Below, piece after piece: positions 26,701-41,300 of a stretch of DNA of 64,000 bases. Positions within the stretch are counted from its first letter, which is position 1. Every line of letters starts with the position of its first letter. Origin of the DNA: Gymnogyps californianus (taxonomy: Eukaryota; Chordata; Aves; Accipitriformes; Cathartidae); assembly GCF_018139145.2 (NCBI RefSeq), contig NC_059500.1, positions 52,508,663-52,572,662 of the forward strand, written 5' to 3'. The notes beneath the pieces are model-generated. The model was given only the letters and a program-made list of their open reading frames with translations. It was not told the DNA's origin and did no database searches. Both the position numbers and the translations under genes were made by a program.

Positions 26701-29144
26701 AACTACCTCAGATTTTGGTTTTCCTTATATTTCTCCCTTCTGATTTTATATTTATAACATCAAATAATTTAAGAACAAACTGGTCCTGTATACACTATGT
26801 TAATTTCTTCATTCTTAGCATCTACATATACCTGCATATAGCTCTTTGTCTATAGGAAGGGACAGTTGTGAACATCCTACTACTCTTGTCCTAGTAGCAG
26901 GGGACAACAGCAGAAAAGCCAGTACACTAAATAAGTTTTCAGAACTTTCAAATAAACAGAAAACACAGGATTAGTTCATAATGTTTCTAGCTTTTGATAT
27001 CAAGTAGAATGTCACAGGTTGGAGTTCCTCGACCAGTACAGGCTCCTGTATTGGGAAGAGTGAGAACTATACTTCTTTTAACTCTGCCCAGCAGATGTAT
27101 TCCTCAATATCAGTGTAGAGCTAATTAAATAAGCACAGCAAAAGACCTGTCATATCTGCTGATGTTATGCTACATTCTGATACAAAAGGTCAACATGACA
27201 TATGAACATACCATACTACTGCCTAATGAGGAGGGAGAAAGCACACAAAAAATTTAAGCCTTGTGTTCTTCATCATTAACTGTGTTCCTGTGGTTAAGGC
27301 CAAGCACATTAAAAAAATACATCTGGTACTCCAATGGGCTTTTCTTTGCTGATTTCTATCTCTGTCAGTAATAATTTTATATTGATTCTTCTCCCCACTT
27401 CCCTTTTGCTTTGATACCCTATATTGCATTATATTGTATTATAGTGAAGACCCCTGTTAATAATGAAAACATAAACTTCAAAGACTTTATTTTTTCTGGA
27501 GTTTTTTGAAAGCTGTCTAACTTTGAGAAAGAGGTTTGGTATTAAAAGTGAAAGCATCAAAGTATAACTTCTAAATGTTTATTGCTAACTCTAATTAGAA
27601 TTTTTTCCAGTTGTTTGTGCCAGCTTTTGACACAGTGATATGCAAAATTATTGAACCTCCAGAAGCTGCTTTTCTAAAGGCATTCAGTGAAGGGACAATA
27701 CACATAGTAATTGATTCTTGTGATTTATGAACAATACAGTAATTCATTCAAGAGGTTTTACTATTATTCTATACGGTGCATTGCATGTTAAGGAACACAA
27801 AGTGTAAATTACAACTTTCCAGACAGCCCTTGGGAGCAAGCAACTTGTATACATACTAAAGCCAAAACTCTCAAACTTTTTTCATTTTTAATAAGCTTAC
27901 ATGACTGACTGGCTATATATTCATATGTAAAGATCTTAGTTTTGCTTAAATTTTTACTTAAACAGACCTGAAATTCATCTTGGTTTGGGTTATCACTCTG
28001 CATTGTTTGACCAGCAATTTCTGCTTCTCTTTTGCTTTTCAGCATTTTTTTCATGAAATGAGCCATGTTTTCAGCTTGTTTCTTATTCCTGTCTTTCCGC
28101 AGCCCAGTTCCTCTCGTGTTTGGATATTTGAGGCCAGCTATTGTATGTTCTTTCTGGTGACCTGCTATATTCTTTGTGTCCCCAGCTTCAGTAGTCTAAC
28201 CTCATATGAATTTCTGTCAATAGTTTCAGTTTTGTTATGAGAAATTTATTTCTGGTTGTCTTATTAAATCCAGAAGGAAAAATCAGAGAAAAATCAAAAG
28301 TTTTGCAGCAATGCAGATTTTACCCTACTTTTTTATGATTCCTATGAGCAGATTGTAGCTTTGATGATGCAGTACAATAAACAATCACTAGACATTTTCT
28401 ACATTTCGAATATGCCATTGAGATTCAGACATATAGAAATTTGAGTTCATAGCAAACCAAGGTTCTCAATTCTCTTCAGGAAACGTTCAGCCATTTTAAA
28501 GTATACTTTCAAGAGGTCGCTGAAGCCTGATGTGTAAAATACAGTTTTCCTAAATTTCTGATTTCTGAACATGCATATCACTTAGATGTAAACATATCTG
28601 TACAGTTTAGTGTTATATAAATCAATATTTTGAGTTAATATTATAATTAACATGGCTGCATAATTAAAACATTCAATTCTATTATTTAAATGGACACACA
28701 CAATATTAGTTATACACCTTTGAATTAGAATTATGATGCAGGGCAATATATTTTGCAGAAATAATTTATTATAATTTCATAGAAGATAACTGCTTTCAGT
28801 ACATACCTCTCAGTGTCAAAATGAGCAGTTTTTATTCAGTACAATTGTGCAATGTAAGCTGATTTCCTTAGAGAAAAGAGTGTTAATTAAACCAACATTT
28901 TGCAATACTGATATGTAGAGGACTGCAATTTTCAAAGACTAATAACTTTGCCAAATAGCTACCAGTTTTCACTGACACTCTAAAGATTTGAGTGTAGTTT
29001 TTTTGTTTGTTTTTCTTTCCTTCACCCTAATGGAAGTGTCATTCTTGTTATAAGTAGGTAGAGCTTAAACTGGAACATTTTTCAGCCTTCTCATTCAATG
29101 CATGAGCACAAATCTCTACAGAAATTTTGTAAATACAGTGACGG
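5796..29144. other. Long intron stretch without recognised genes
   Basis: About 23 kb of AT-rich intron. I found simple repeats (7306-7339), A/C-rich runs (7761-7791), homopolymer runs (for example 10263-10276 and 24868-24883), a purine-rich block at about 18960-19420, splice-like motifs (6378, 10819-10883, 12956) and a short hairpin at 25120-25139, all described separately. The open frames of 60-140 codons scattered here have no recognisable domains. They fall in AT-rich sequence where such lengths occur by chance, with the possible exception of the minus-strand stretch at 10739-11280. No tRNA, rRNA or known small RNA gene was recognised. Confidence 0.5.
7306..7339. repeat. (TG)n microsatellite, interrupted
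   Basis: Two runs of TG dinucleotides separated by GATGTGAG. It follows a C-rich run at about 7258-7265. Confidence 0.95.
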
Positions 29145-29325
29145 TAACCACTATAATACTCCTCCCTATGTTTTGCGACATGTAAGTAGCATAATCCTGG
29201 AAGTAAGAAAATTGAGACATGGAGGTTAAGTAATTTGCCTGAAGCTAAACAACAAGCACTTAGCAGAGACGGGATTAGAATTACAAAGTTTTGGCTCTCG
29301 GCCCTCTCTTCTGTCTGGTAGCCAA
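29145..29325 (+). mobile_element. MIR-like ancient SINE fragment
   Basis: The stretch AATTGAGACATGGAGGTTAA followed by GTAATTTGCCTGAAG, then GCACTTAGCAGAGACGGGAT and a T/C-rich end, follows the order of the MIR SINE consensus (AACTGAGGCACAGAGAGGTTAA, then GTAACTTGCC, then GTGGCAGAGCCGGGATT). Upstream, about 29150-29180, a weaker match to the TATTATCCCCATTTTAC part can be seen, interrupted by extra bases. Birds carry only strongly diverged old SINEs of this kind, which fits the level of decay. Borders are approximate. Confidence 0.6.
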
Positions 29326-32300
29326 CTGTCACTTCCAGTGCTTTTGGCTTCCAATTTTATCTCTTGAGACCAAACTTCAGTGAATTTGTTTTCTGAATCT
29401 TCTTAGTACTTAGATATGAACTGAGAAGGGAACCATGACTAGGACTGATACTACTTTTTGTTTTTATAATAATTGGAAAGAACATATCTACCTGTGAAAG
29501 AAAAATAGAGAGTGCAATCCTTAATGGTAGTTACATTTCAGTAATTTTTACTTTTATTTTAAAGATGGGCATGAATTGTGCTTTCCAGTTATGATGGAGG
29601 TTTCAGAGTGAAAATCTCTATGACAGGGCAAATGTAAATTACTTTTTTTAAGAAAGAAGGCTTCATTGTGTCCTACAGAACTCTTGCAAGCTTGTATTTT
29701 GTAATCTTGTAAAACACCAACTATGTCTTAAAAGCAGTAGATTGGATGAAATCGTAGAATGTATTGCAAGTACTTAGTGTCAAGTCACTAACTTGAAAAA
29801 GTATTTCAGGCCCTGCTAAGACCACCTTTGCACCATCGGTATTTCGGTGGTACAGCCATGGTCCCAACTTATGGGGAGTTCTTCACTGTAAAAATATAAT
29901 CACTCCACAGATAAGACATGATGTAAAGCCAAGGTAAATTAACTTTGTTGATTCTGTATTGCCTTCACTGACTCTCTCGGGACCACACACCTGAACAGTT
30001 CTAGACAGTTCCAGTTTGCTCTCGGAATAGCTGTGGGTTGAGCAAGAAGAGCATAAGACAAGGACAACACATGAGAGGAGAGTAAGAATGGAATAAGAGT
30101 CCCTGGGTCTGGGCCACTTGATTTTCTCAAATAAGGATAAAGCAGAATTGTGGTATTTAATGGGAATTCCTACTAAGGGAGATGACCAAACAAAAGCAAG
30201 GCTCTTCACAATCTGTATATACCACATTAATAGAAATCACTTGGCAGTGCTTTTAACTGACACTGTAAATAACCTGTATGAATGAAAAAAACCCCAGAAT
30301 TCTGGCTTCTTCAGCTGAGTAACAGAAAAGCTTTGTATTCAATGGCATAAGAAGCTGGAGAATGCTAGTGTAAGATTTCCTCCTACAGCACGGTATCTGG
30401 CCACACATGTGACTCTTACCTCTCTTCCACCCTGAATTTGTCATTTTGTCCCCCTTTAAATAGCATGCCCTTGACTGAATGTCAGTTCCATGTAGTGTTA
30501 TGATTTCTTGGTATCTCTTTTTTTTAAAGAAGAATAAATTTATGTTAAAGACAGAAGAATGGAAGATACCATTGGTGAGATACAAATGAGATAGGTGTAA
30601 GCTAGACACAGTGCTGTGGGCCAGGATTATCTGTTTAGGTGTATTTTTAATACAGAAAAACATTAAAATCACTTAAGTAACATGAATAACCATTCAAGAT
30701 TCTTGTAAAGCAAGTGCAATGCTACAGCAGCATACAAGTTATCAAATAATTGTACTCTTCAGTGATTTTAGGTAACAGATTGCAGAACATCATCGTGAAG
30801 TGCTGTCGTATCAGAATTAAAACAGAAGTGAACTTGTAGTAATTAGAGGTTTACCTTTATGTGGTGATACGTTTCTTTTGGTAATGATTCTACTATTTAG
30901 TTGAATTTTTCAGCTAGTTACAACTTTGTTGTGCGTACCTTTATATGAGGTTATAGTTCTCACATTCTTGAATGTATTATATATAATATACTTCAAATTT
31001 CTGCTGGCATAACTTTATTGGAGAGGAGTTAGAGTAATATAGTTCCTGTAGAAGAAGTTCATAGAGCAGGTGCAGTTTTAACTACAAAACTGCACTTTAG
31101 GAGTAGTATTTTTTGCATATTGGCAGTGCATTGTCCTTACTGACAACAAAATGTGATTTGTAGGAGCTTGTATTCACAGCAGGAGCTATACACAGCAGGA
31201 CACTTGTGTAGTACCAAAACCACACAGTATCAAAAATACTGCCAGTGTAAATACATTCTAATCAGTGCTTTTATAGCTACCTAACCATATCCCAGAGCAG
31301 GCTACCTGTACTGTATTAACCATACTGATGTATCTTAAGTGGCTTGTAGGTGAGTAACTAGGACGATCCACTGAGGCCTTTCGTCACTGAATCTTTTTTA
31401 ATACCTATAAACAGTTTTCTGACTGAGTTTATGAATGTCTGCTTATGCATCAGTAATGTATCATCTTACAGGCCACACTAACCTGTCTTTTACTATAGCT
31501 GAAGCTGGGCTGCATTGCATAGCTCTCACAGCATTGCTCGTAAGAGGAACATATATTCTCTCTACTTGGCTAGACATCTAATTTAGGTTTCATATAATCG
31601 ATTGTTGTGGCCAAATGGTGAATGTTATTTTACAACTAATAGAGAGAGGTTTATCAAGTTCTGGGATGAAGTAGTTCTAACCTAGTAAGAAGGAAGGAAA
31701 GATTTATGAGTCTTTACTAACTAGGGGGTTTTTATTTTATAGCAAGCTTAATGATGTAGTCTTTTTATTAACCAGTTTAGTTCAATAAATTACACTTATG
31801 TCAAGTCATGCCATCTCTTAATGCTGGTTTGCAAGTAGAAAGTCATCTTAAACCCCTTAATGCCCCAAACTATATATGTTCATATGGACTGTAAGATTTG
31901 ATTAGATGCATGCACACATCTGTCCAAAGTAACAACAGTCTGCCCCTCAGCAGTTTAATAGTTTAACCCAACAAAGAAAGGTATAGACCTATGTGTTTAC
32001 CACCAGGGCAGGACATGAGTCTGTCCAGAATGCTTCAAAAGAGGAGAAGATATAAACCACATTGTCACTAAGTTGGAGGTCAGTTACTGTATTTAAGACA
32101 GGTTTGATAAATCTAAAGGTCACCTTCATACACCCAAGGAACAGATTGGGTTTATTCCTTGTCTGTTGGGGATGAAGGCTGGGGACTAGTATTTGGCCGA
32201 GGGCTTGGTCCCTAAGCTAAGCCTCCTCACCTTATCTGGAAACAGAAGTGAAGGAAGGTCTTGTGGTTTTGGTAACTGCAATAGAAAGATGGAATGACTC

Positions 32301-35300
32301 TGAATTTTCTGTCACCCATGTCCTTATAAATTTTGATAACATATGTATTTTGAGTTTTATAAATTTGTCTTGCTTTTACCTTCAGCTAGCTTGAGCTAGG
32401 GATGATTTTACAGTAAGTGGATAACATGAAGGCATTTCACCCATATAGGCATGTTGTACAGAAAACAATCTTAGGTCACTTTCACAGAGCATAGTAGCAG
32501 ATTGTAACAGAATGTTTTTCCCCTTTGATGTGCTGGCCAGTTGGGGTATTAGTAACAAGGCAGTTTGCCTCTAGCGTTGGAAAAGAAAGATGATACTTAG
32601 ATGAAAGTAAGTCATGTGATCTGTTCTCAGGCAGAATATTATTAATTTCTTTTCTGCTTGAACAGGAGTTATGAGAATTTGCTTATATGGGTGTCTTGTC
32701 AAGCATTAACACTGAACCATATTTAGTATGTAGACTTTGATGGTTTCTTTTGTCTTTGAGTCAGTCTCATCATTAGATAGGTGATTTTGCTTTCACAGTC
32801 ACTAATCAGCAACCTGCCCTGTGTATAAATGGCCAAGTATGCATTTTGTTATCTTTAGATAAATAAAAAATGAGTGGAAGCTTCACTCAGTTGTTACAGT
32901 GCCCCAATTTTATTCTTCCTAGTTTGGGTACCTGTATTTTGAGGGTTTTAGTAAGACTGAAACACCAATAAAGGCCATCTCTCTAGTCATAACGCAGATA
33001 CTCTCAGTCACTAATTGAAACTCTTACCTGTAGGATCTCGTTATTCCCCCTTTTGTCTTAGAGCAAAACTCCTCTGGAAAGAGATGAGCTTGCCTGGCCT
33101 TTTAAGATCCACTGCTTCTACTTTGCACATTGAAATGGATTGTCAGCTCTCAGTTACCAAATAATTCATATGCAGTCTGCAGACATTAAAATTTGAAAAA
33201 GAAGCAGTAGAGAGCTTTGAAGCGGAATTTCCTTTCATTAAATTAGTGGATATGACAAGGTTATGTAATGTTCCTGGGGGATGAAGTGATGCACGTCACT
33301 AACCTTTTAGATTCAAGAGGCTTTTCATTTGGTGCTGGAAGAAGGCTTAGTACTGGATTAACTAGCAAGTTCCTTGTTCTAACTCAGGTAGATTAAACCC
33401 CACCCAGATTTTACATATACTGTATGTGATAAATACTATGTATACACACAAGCTTATGCCTTTTTTTTTTTTTTATTGTGCATTTGAACACATGCTGGTG
33501 TATAACTTAAAGGCATACATGCAGTTAAATTTACAGTGTTGGAATTCCTATAGGCATAGGAAAGAGAAAAAGAGAATTCTTACCATCCTGTGCATTTACT
33601 GCATAGTGGGTACTTAATGCTACGCCTACATCTTTCAGTGCTCAGGTTAATCAGATACTAGAACCAAGCATCCTGATTCTCTTTTCTTAAACTAGCGTAA
33701 ACCAGAATTCTTGTGTAGAAACAACTGAAGAGACACTGGAGTAAATAAGGGGAGAGTTGAAAACAAATGTGTAAAACTTTCATTTTTTGGAGTGATATTT
33801 AAAAGAAGATTAAAGTTTTTAGTGAAAGTAATGGGTGTGTAGCACTGACAGGTAAAGCTGTGTACGCAAACTGGGGGTTGAAGGCAAGAGGAGACAGGGG
33901 TGGGAGTATGTCTGGCTTCGGGAACCTTCTCCTTTGTTGTGAGCATTGAGGAGGCTGACTCCGATGGCTCATAAGCCCTGGCTTCTCAGTAGGCTTAGCG
34001 CGATAGTGCTCTGCCGAGGCAGTAGTTAATGGCTGGTCTCAGTTTTACAGTAAGTGTCCTAATAATTTGTCATGAAACCAGCTTAAATTATTACAAGGTT
34101 GCCTGCAACAGTTTTAATAGAAAAAGTACAGCAATAAATTCTTCAGCTTCATCCTACTTAGGGTATAAACGTATTGGTCTATAGTATTAATAAAAGGCTT
34201 TTTCACAGGTTTTTCACATGGGTTCTTCGTATTTGTGAAAGCCTTTTTCTTTCTCCCGATTATTATAAACTGTAAATGAGTATGGGAGTGTGTGGGGGGG
34301 TGATATCAGTTGGCAAATAAATGTTTGCTGCTGTGTTGGTTTGTATTCCTCCCATGTCCCTAGGGCTCAGATAATGTCTGTCTCTAAAAAAGCATACATA
34401 ATCCACAACGAAATGAGCTAGTACCAAGGTTTGCACAGCCTAGAGGTACAAATTAGGAATGTGCTATTTTAACATTAGACCTTTTGGAAAATGTAACCTA
34501 CCTGTTCTACCTGTAAGGCCTTACTTGTAAGTATGTAATTTGATTTCATATTTCCGGGAAGAATAAACCCAATGGTCAGCCTAGTAAACTGACACTGTGC
34601 CTTGCAGAAAATTTTAAAACATAAAGATGGGGTTGACTTTTAGTATTTTCCTTGAGAGATCAGGAAGTGATAATCTTTTTTTAAGCCACTTACTGAATTT
34701 GTAGGGTGAATATGCTCTGGCTGAGTGAAGGCTGGGGAACTGGAGATGACTGCTAAATTGGAAAAAAAAAACAACCCCCCCAAAAACCCCACACATTTTT
34801 TGACATAACTGTTTCTTCTGAGTGCTTTTGTTTTTAGAAGAGTACAAGTAGCAGAAGGAGGGTGGGGAGATAAACATTTTGATTATATTATAAAGATTTT
34901 ATGAACATTGTTATAGGGGTTGGTTTTTAAAGAGGATGTTGTGACGCCTGTAAAGTGAAATAGCTTAGTTTTGGGAAACCTGTGTTTGTACCTGCAAATA
35001 ATTTTTGTGAACCAAATGAATCAAGGTCTTCAGCTGAAATTAGTTGACATAGCTGGATTGCATTTAGTAGTTCCAAGATGAAAAACTGGTAATTTTAATT
35101 CACAGGATAATAAAACTATTCATCTGCTCAGAGTATGACGGCATTTGAAGATTGCATTGTTGCTATTCTTCTTGCTGAAGGATGTAAGGATGATGCAGTT
35201 TTAAGATGTTTACGGTGAGGAACAGGAAAATTTCACTAGCTTGTGACTGACAGACAAGAGCCTTTAGGAACATACCAGTTGGTAACTGGGGTTTCATTAT

Positions 35301-38189
35301 GCAGATTTCATGAATACAAATTGTCGCTCGTCCTTATAGAAATAAAAAGCTAATTAACTTTCTTACATAGCCAATTTGCAGGTCCACTGTAAGTGCAGGT
35401 TAGAATTAAGGCAAAACAATTGCTTATAACAATGATCAGTCTAACTGATGTCACAAATTATGATTAATGAGTAAATTAGGAATGAGTGCTGTAAATGAGT
35501 GTGCTTTGAAAAGTCTTTTTAATAAATACATGAGCACAAAAAGCTTTTCTGTTAAATATTATATATATATATATATATGAGGTTTTTTAGTATATTAACT
35601 CCTAGAGGAATTGCGAAAAGAATAACAACTCATGTATCCATACAATATCAGGCTGAGATTACATGCAACGTTTGCCTGTTTGTTCATTTTTACCAGGACA
35701 GGAGCCTTCACAATTATTGAATGTGAACCAGTTTATGGCCTGTTTACTTAGAATATATAGCAGTTCCTGATAAGTCAGTGGGACACAGTGAATATTGCAA
35801 AGTGGGATGTGGGATGAATATAGGGTATTTTCTATTATTCTTTCTTTTTTTTTTTTTTCTCCTTTTTTTTTTAACCCTGTGTAGGAATTTTCTGAGTGTA
35901 TAATTTGGCATGGGAAGAATGACTTCAGAATTTATAACTAGGAATAAGTCCAGTCACATACCCCACTGAAACTTGATGTCATTGGACCAGTAATACATAG
36001 GGGCTCTACACTAAGTGACAGTGATTCTTGTGATGGTGTGTGTTTAGTATCCCAAAGTGCATGGGCACCTGCCAGATCACATTGTTTACTCTGCACTCAA
36101 CCTGCATTTCTGAGTGTCAGATGAAAAGGTTCCATGGGAACAGTTGGGACAGTGTCATCTTCCAGCTTTTACTGCTACAAAACAAGTCTTTGCAACCAAA
36201 AAGTTACTGTAATTTTTCAGGAGTCTCCTGAAACATCAGTATATGTTAATTTACAAGTAAATGGGGCATTTGAAAGAAGCATCTTAGTATGTTTAATTTT
36301 TTCTGATGTCTTTGTTACTTTATTCACACTTGCTATGAATGCTGACAAAGGATATGATAGGATATGATTTTTGGAGATTTTTATTCTGATTTCAGAAACT
36401 TTTTTCATATTTCAAGCATATGATAAAATTTAATCATAAGTTTAATTATGGTATATTAGGAACTTCCATACACCCCAAATAGAGGGTCTAGAAACAGAAA
36501 TACATTAAGGTCTGCATTCTCTATGTATCTTGTCCACAGTAGGTCCGCATGCTGAGCTTGCTATACTTGGGCTGCAGACATCCCATTAGCTTTTACTTTT
36601 ACCGTTAAAGAAAGTGAAGTCTTATCCTCATATTAATCTCTTAATTAGAGGAGCTATGTCCATAAAAATGTCTCTACACAAGAATAGCTCGCAGTAGCTG
36701 TGGAAAGAAGGGGGCTGAACTACTAATTTCAAAAACGTTTTGTCAGACATCTTATTTGAGTGCAGAGGAAAAGTATTACATGTCCTCAAAGCACAGCACA
36801 GAGTATAGAACAGCAAAATTAAAACAGTTAGATAATTCCATAACATGATGAAATGCGAATTAGTTAATTCCATTCACTACTTCAGAATTGTACTTCAACT
36901 TACAAAAGACAATGTGGAAGTGCAAAAGAGAAGAGATGTCTTATGCTCATCCAAAGCTATGAAAACGTTCCAATCCAAGTGAGTTATTTTAGTGTCATGT
37001 TATAAATATGTTTTATGGAGCCTCAATATGCAAAAAAGGACAGCTTCTTTCTGGATAGTGGTAAATTATCTCTATTTCAGAAGTTCCTGTGCCTCCTGTG
37101 GCGACAGCTTGACTGCTTGTTAAAGCAGCAGCCTAACTTCTACAGCTTTAAACTCCTTAAAACAAACAAATTAAAGCTCAGTATATTTAAGGTGAGCTAG
37201 CAATAAATTAAATTTTCCTTCATATATTAGAGTGCAATTTGCAGTAGTTCAGTCATTGTCACTTGACCTTCTCAGGAGTCCCAGCAAAAAGTGCATAACA
37301 GGCAGCAGAGGGTGGGAACCCTCTAGGCCTTGGATGACAAAGCTTGTGGTTCTCTCCATAAGTCCAAGTTATGGAAATCTTCTACTGTAAAATTTTTTCC
37401 TTTACAAGGTATCAACATTCAGTATCAGCACAAATATCTGAGTAGGCACTGGTAGATAAGCCGAAACAAACAAAACTTGTGTTGTTTACATTTAATAGCC
37501 AATATTGCTGCAATTTTGATGATGCCCACAGGAGACTTCAAGTCCAGAAATATGAGGTGCTGATTTTAACTGAATTTTACTTTTGTTATTTTAATTACAC
37601 TTCTGTTATTTTAATTGCAGCTTTATTGAAATGTGACCAAGTAGAGTTTCAAAAGTGCTGAAAGGCTGTGATATCATAGTTGGTAACCTATTACATCTGA
37701 TTTTTTGGGCAGATTTAATTGCACTGGAAGGTTCCAATGTAGATTGTTGCTGTGCTTAATGAAGTGTGCTGCAGAGAGTTTTTGTTGGACTCTGCACTGC
37801 TGTTGTTAAGGGAGATTGAAAATAGTTGTCAATTCTCAATCAAAATTGCCCTTATGTTAATAAGCACAACTGTGTGTGCAGTGTAATTGTGCTTGCTATC
37901 AGAGTGCCTAGCACCTTAGGTCAGAATCAATGTCAAGAAACTGACAACATTAATTGTGGAGATAATTTGTATCAAACTTCAATTAACAACCTTTATAAAG
38001 ATAAAGGCAACAAATACTACTTTTCATTTTTGGTTCTGTTAGGTTATGATTTCACATACCCTTACACTGATGATGGTCACTTTGTATGTAATGAGATAAA
38101 CATGTTGATTGGATAATGAAAAGATGGATTGCATAATACCTATCTCTCTCCGTGGCTGGCTGGCTGCTATCACCATAGGCTGAGCATCT
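29326..38189. other. Intron stretch without recognised genes
   Basis: About 8.9 kb of AT-rich intron with an (AT)9 repeat, poly-T runs near 33463 and 35848-35873, and an A/C-rich run near 34760-34792. Open frames here, such as the minus-strand 114- and 139-codon frames at 29883-30672, show no recognisable domain. No exon, RNA gene or recent transposon was recognised. Confidence 0.5.
35561..35578. repeat. (AT)9 microsatellite
   Basis: Nine uninterrupted AT units flanked by AAATATT and GAGG; likely length-polymorphic. Confidence 0.95.
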
Positions 38190-38310
38190 CTTGACCATAA
38201 ATGAGTTTATCCTCACAACACCTATTAAACATGAAGACATTATTATCCTTCTGGTGCAGTTGCTGAGCCTGAAGCGGGGAATTTAACTGGTTTGCCAAAT
38301 TAAATTTAAT
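38190..38310 (+). mobile_element. MIR-like ancient SINE fragment
   Basis: GTTTATCCTCACAACACCTA, then ACATTATTATCC, then GCAGTTGCTGAGCC and GGGAATTTAACTGGTTTGCC match in order the MIR consensus blocks TTTAATCCTCACAACAACCC, ACTATTATTATCC, CAGATGAGGAAACTGAGGC and GAGGTTAAGTAACTTGCCC. It is in the same orientation as the fragment at 29145-29325. It is diverged and partial; borders are approximate. Confidence 0.6.
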
Positions 38311-41300
38311 TTTTTGAATTTAAAGATGAACTGCTGAAAACAGCCATTGTATGCATTAAAATGTCTGAAGTGTACAGGATTACTATAAGTTTCCTGTTTC
38401 AGATAAAATTATCTATGTTCTAATAAAAGTTTACCTTTTCTGATACCGTATGATACCTCAAAGATGACTGTCTTACTTTCAAGATTAGGCAGTGGAGAAG
38501 AGTTGTGGCAATGATTTTTTACAGGAATTACTTACTTATGCAAAAGGAAGCTTTGACCAGCCACATACCTTTTTTTTTAGCTAGATTCTGGTCTAAGTGA
38601 AACACAAACATCATCACAGTTCCCTTCTAGAGTAGAATGTGAAGCTTTTTTATTGATGTAGATAGTATCAGTCTTTACGTACAATAATGTGGTCTTTACA
38701 TACAACCTTAAAACCTTGTTTTTCTTGAAAAATGTCTACAAATAGGAAATTGCATCATTACGTAACAACTGCACTTGTCTTTTGCCTCTAATGCATCGTA
38801 TCAAGTGTTGTTAGTTAACAAACAACAGCTTTACTAAGTGTTGGTCCAGCAAAAATTCACATAGGACTGGAAAAATACTGTTCTTCTTCAGGTACCTACC
38901 AAAGCCACGGTATTCAGCCCTATTTCTGCAACTCCACTATGTAGATACAGCTCTGCAGAAGCTAGTAAGCAATTTTCCTAAGGAGTCATGGCAGTTATAG
39001 TCCTTTACCAGGTTTGGCCCAGTCCTAGATGAAGAAGTCTTGAGAAGGAGGGAAGAGATTCCCCTTTATTTATCTTCTTTTAATTATTTTTATGATTAAT
39101 ACAATATATTGCATATTAGTAAAAGCATGCCAACCATAGATATCATCGTGACTGGCAGTGGCATAAAACCTAATAGTAGAATATGGTAGGGTGGGTTGGT
39201 TGGTTGGTTAGTTGTTTGGTTTTTTTTTTTACAGAGCTAATTTAACATAGTTCAACATGGTCTTTGCTTATAATTTTTCATTGCTTTTGTTTTGTTTGTT
39301 CTTTAAAAATCTGCAGTTCTCCGGGTCCCAAGATAGTTAAGGAAGTGTTGCAGGAATGAATGCACAGCATGGCTCTTAAATTGAGTTGCTTTCCCTCCTT
39401 GACCCTTGTAATGCATGGCAAAATTGGCAAATTTTCCAAAACAATTTCCGTTGTCTCTAAGGGAGTAAGTTACTTTATTGATGTTGAAGTTATCAGTTGG
39501 GCAGTCACTGAATGTATGAGTGAGGCATGAATTTAGAATTTAAAAGCTGCCTATGCCTATGAGCTATTATACATAGTTACTCTGTGCTGATGGACTTGCC
39601 CACGCAGTGTTTTTCTTTCGTTGGTTTGAGGTTCAACACTGAATTCACAAAATGTCAAAAAGAATAAAAAGAGAACGGCAGCGCATCATTTTTCACTTGA
39701 TGGCACACAATCACAACTTGTGTCACAGAATATCAGCATATCAGATTCAGTCATGTCTCTTTACATATCAGAGTGCTCAGTTAATATATGCATAGAAAAG
39801 GATTCAAAGCTAGCAGTTTTGGTGAAACCCAGATGCTCTTCATCAGAATACATTTCTGTCTTTTCTGTGGTCCAGGCATAAAGCCTGTGACTTGGGAAAG
39901 GATTTTAGTTTCTTTGCTCTGTTTTATTTGTCATGGTTTCGGCAATTTTTTGACGTCAGAGCAGTTCTTTTGTAAGTTCCCCGTGGCAGCAGTGGCACAC
40001 TATTTTGCTGTGCTCAGATGCGCTGTTGCATTTGGTTTCAGGTACATCACCAGGCAAAATTAGCACAGCAGATAGTTCAAGGACCCCTGAGCATTCTGAA
40101 AAGTTGAGCAATAACAATTTTGCCTGACATCTCTATTAAAGAAAAAAGCATGCAGATTTTCAGAAGCATTATATTTTTACTGCATTTTTTGAAAATTGTC
40201 TTTGTTACTGGTACGTTACATATTAGGGGTAGGGTAAAAAAGACTCATTTCGTAAACTTAGGACAATCTGCATACTCTCATTTAATGTAGCAACATAACA
40301 ACAACATACTGAGTTTGTTTTATAATAATGGCCATATCATATTTTCTTGGCATTTTACATTATTACAGGATTTCTTGCAGTGTTACATACATGCATACTT
40401 GTAGTCTGCTGGGTTTCTGACATTTAAATAAACATGTTGACAAGAAGTATTGCCTGTGGAAAGACCAGTTCAGCAGAATAAGGGGTTAAACATCAGAAGT
40501 GAAGAGCAGCAACTTAGAAATGAAAACTAGTACAGTACAGGTACTTAACTGTCAGAACTAAGAGAGGAAAGTGAAGAAGAGTGAAGAAGTTGAGAACAGA
40601 AAGGAGCTGACTGCTGAAAGTTGAAGTTGAGAGCAAAAATGAATTGCAACAGCTACTATAGAGCAACTACATATAACAACTTAAAACTGAGAAAGACTAT
40701 ATAGCAAAGACCTGGATTTTTTATAATTTATTAGCCCTAAATATTCACTTCATATCATTCAAATCAGCATCTTAAAGTGTATTGGATCTCTAAAAATTTC
40801 TCAGCTAAGAAAGAGAATGATGTAAATATTTACAGGAACTCTTCAACATTTCCGTACTGTGGTTAGATGTAATCTCATGGATTTTTATATTAAATCTTTA
40901 GAAGTCATGTCTTGTGTTGGTGTAAGTTCAAAAGTTTTGTTTCACCACAAGGCTGATAAATTAATTTTAATTCTGTTGTAACAGAAATAGAAGGAAAGAG
41001 AACAATTAACTAAAATGCCTTTTCCTCCTTTAAAATGATTTCTTCAGTTCTCTCTCCTCTCCTGTTGTTGCAATAATTGGATCTTTTTCCACTTCTTTCT
41101 GACAGAGTAGAATAATTTGCGAGTGAACAGGAGCTATACGTGAAACTGTGCCCAAGCATAAATCTCTCTTCTGTTATCGTTCTTTCTGCGTGGACTCTTA
41201 ATACATAGTCATTTACCTCCACCACTGCAAACTTACAAATACTTTCTCCTAAATGTCACTGATTTTAATAGCTCAAAGGTGGGAATCCTGTTTTCATGAC

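Noticed and set aside
30253..30672. 139-codon minus-strand open frame
   Set aside because: No domain recognised and it begins and ends in ordinary intron; treated as chance.
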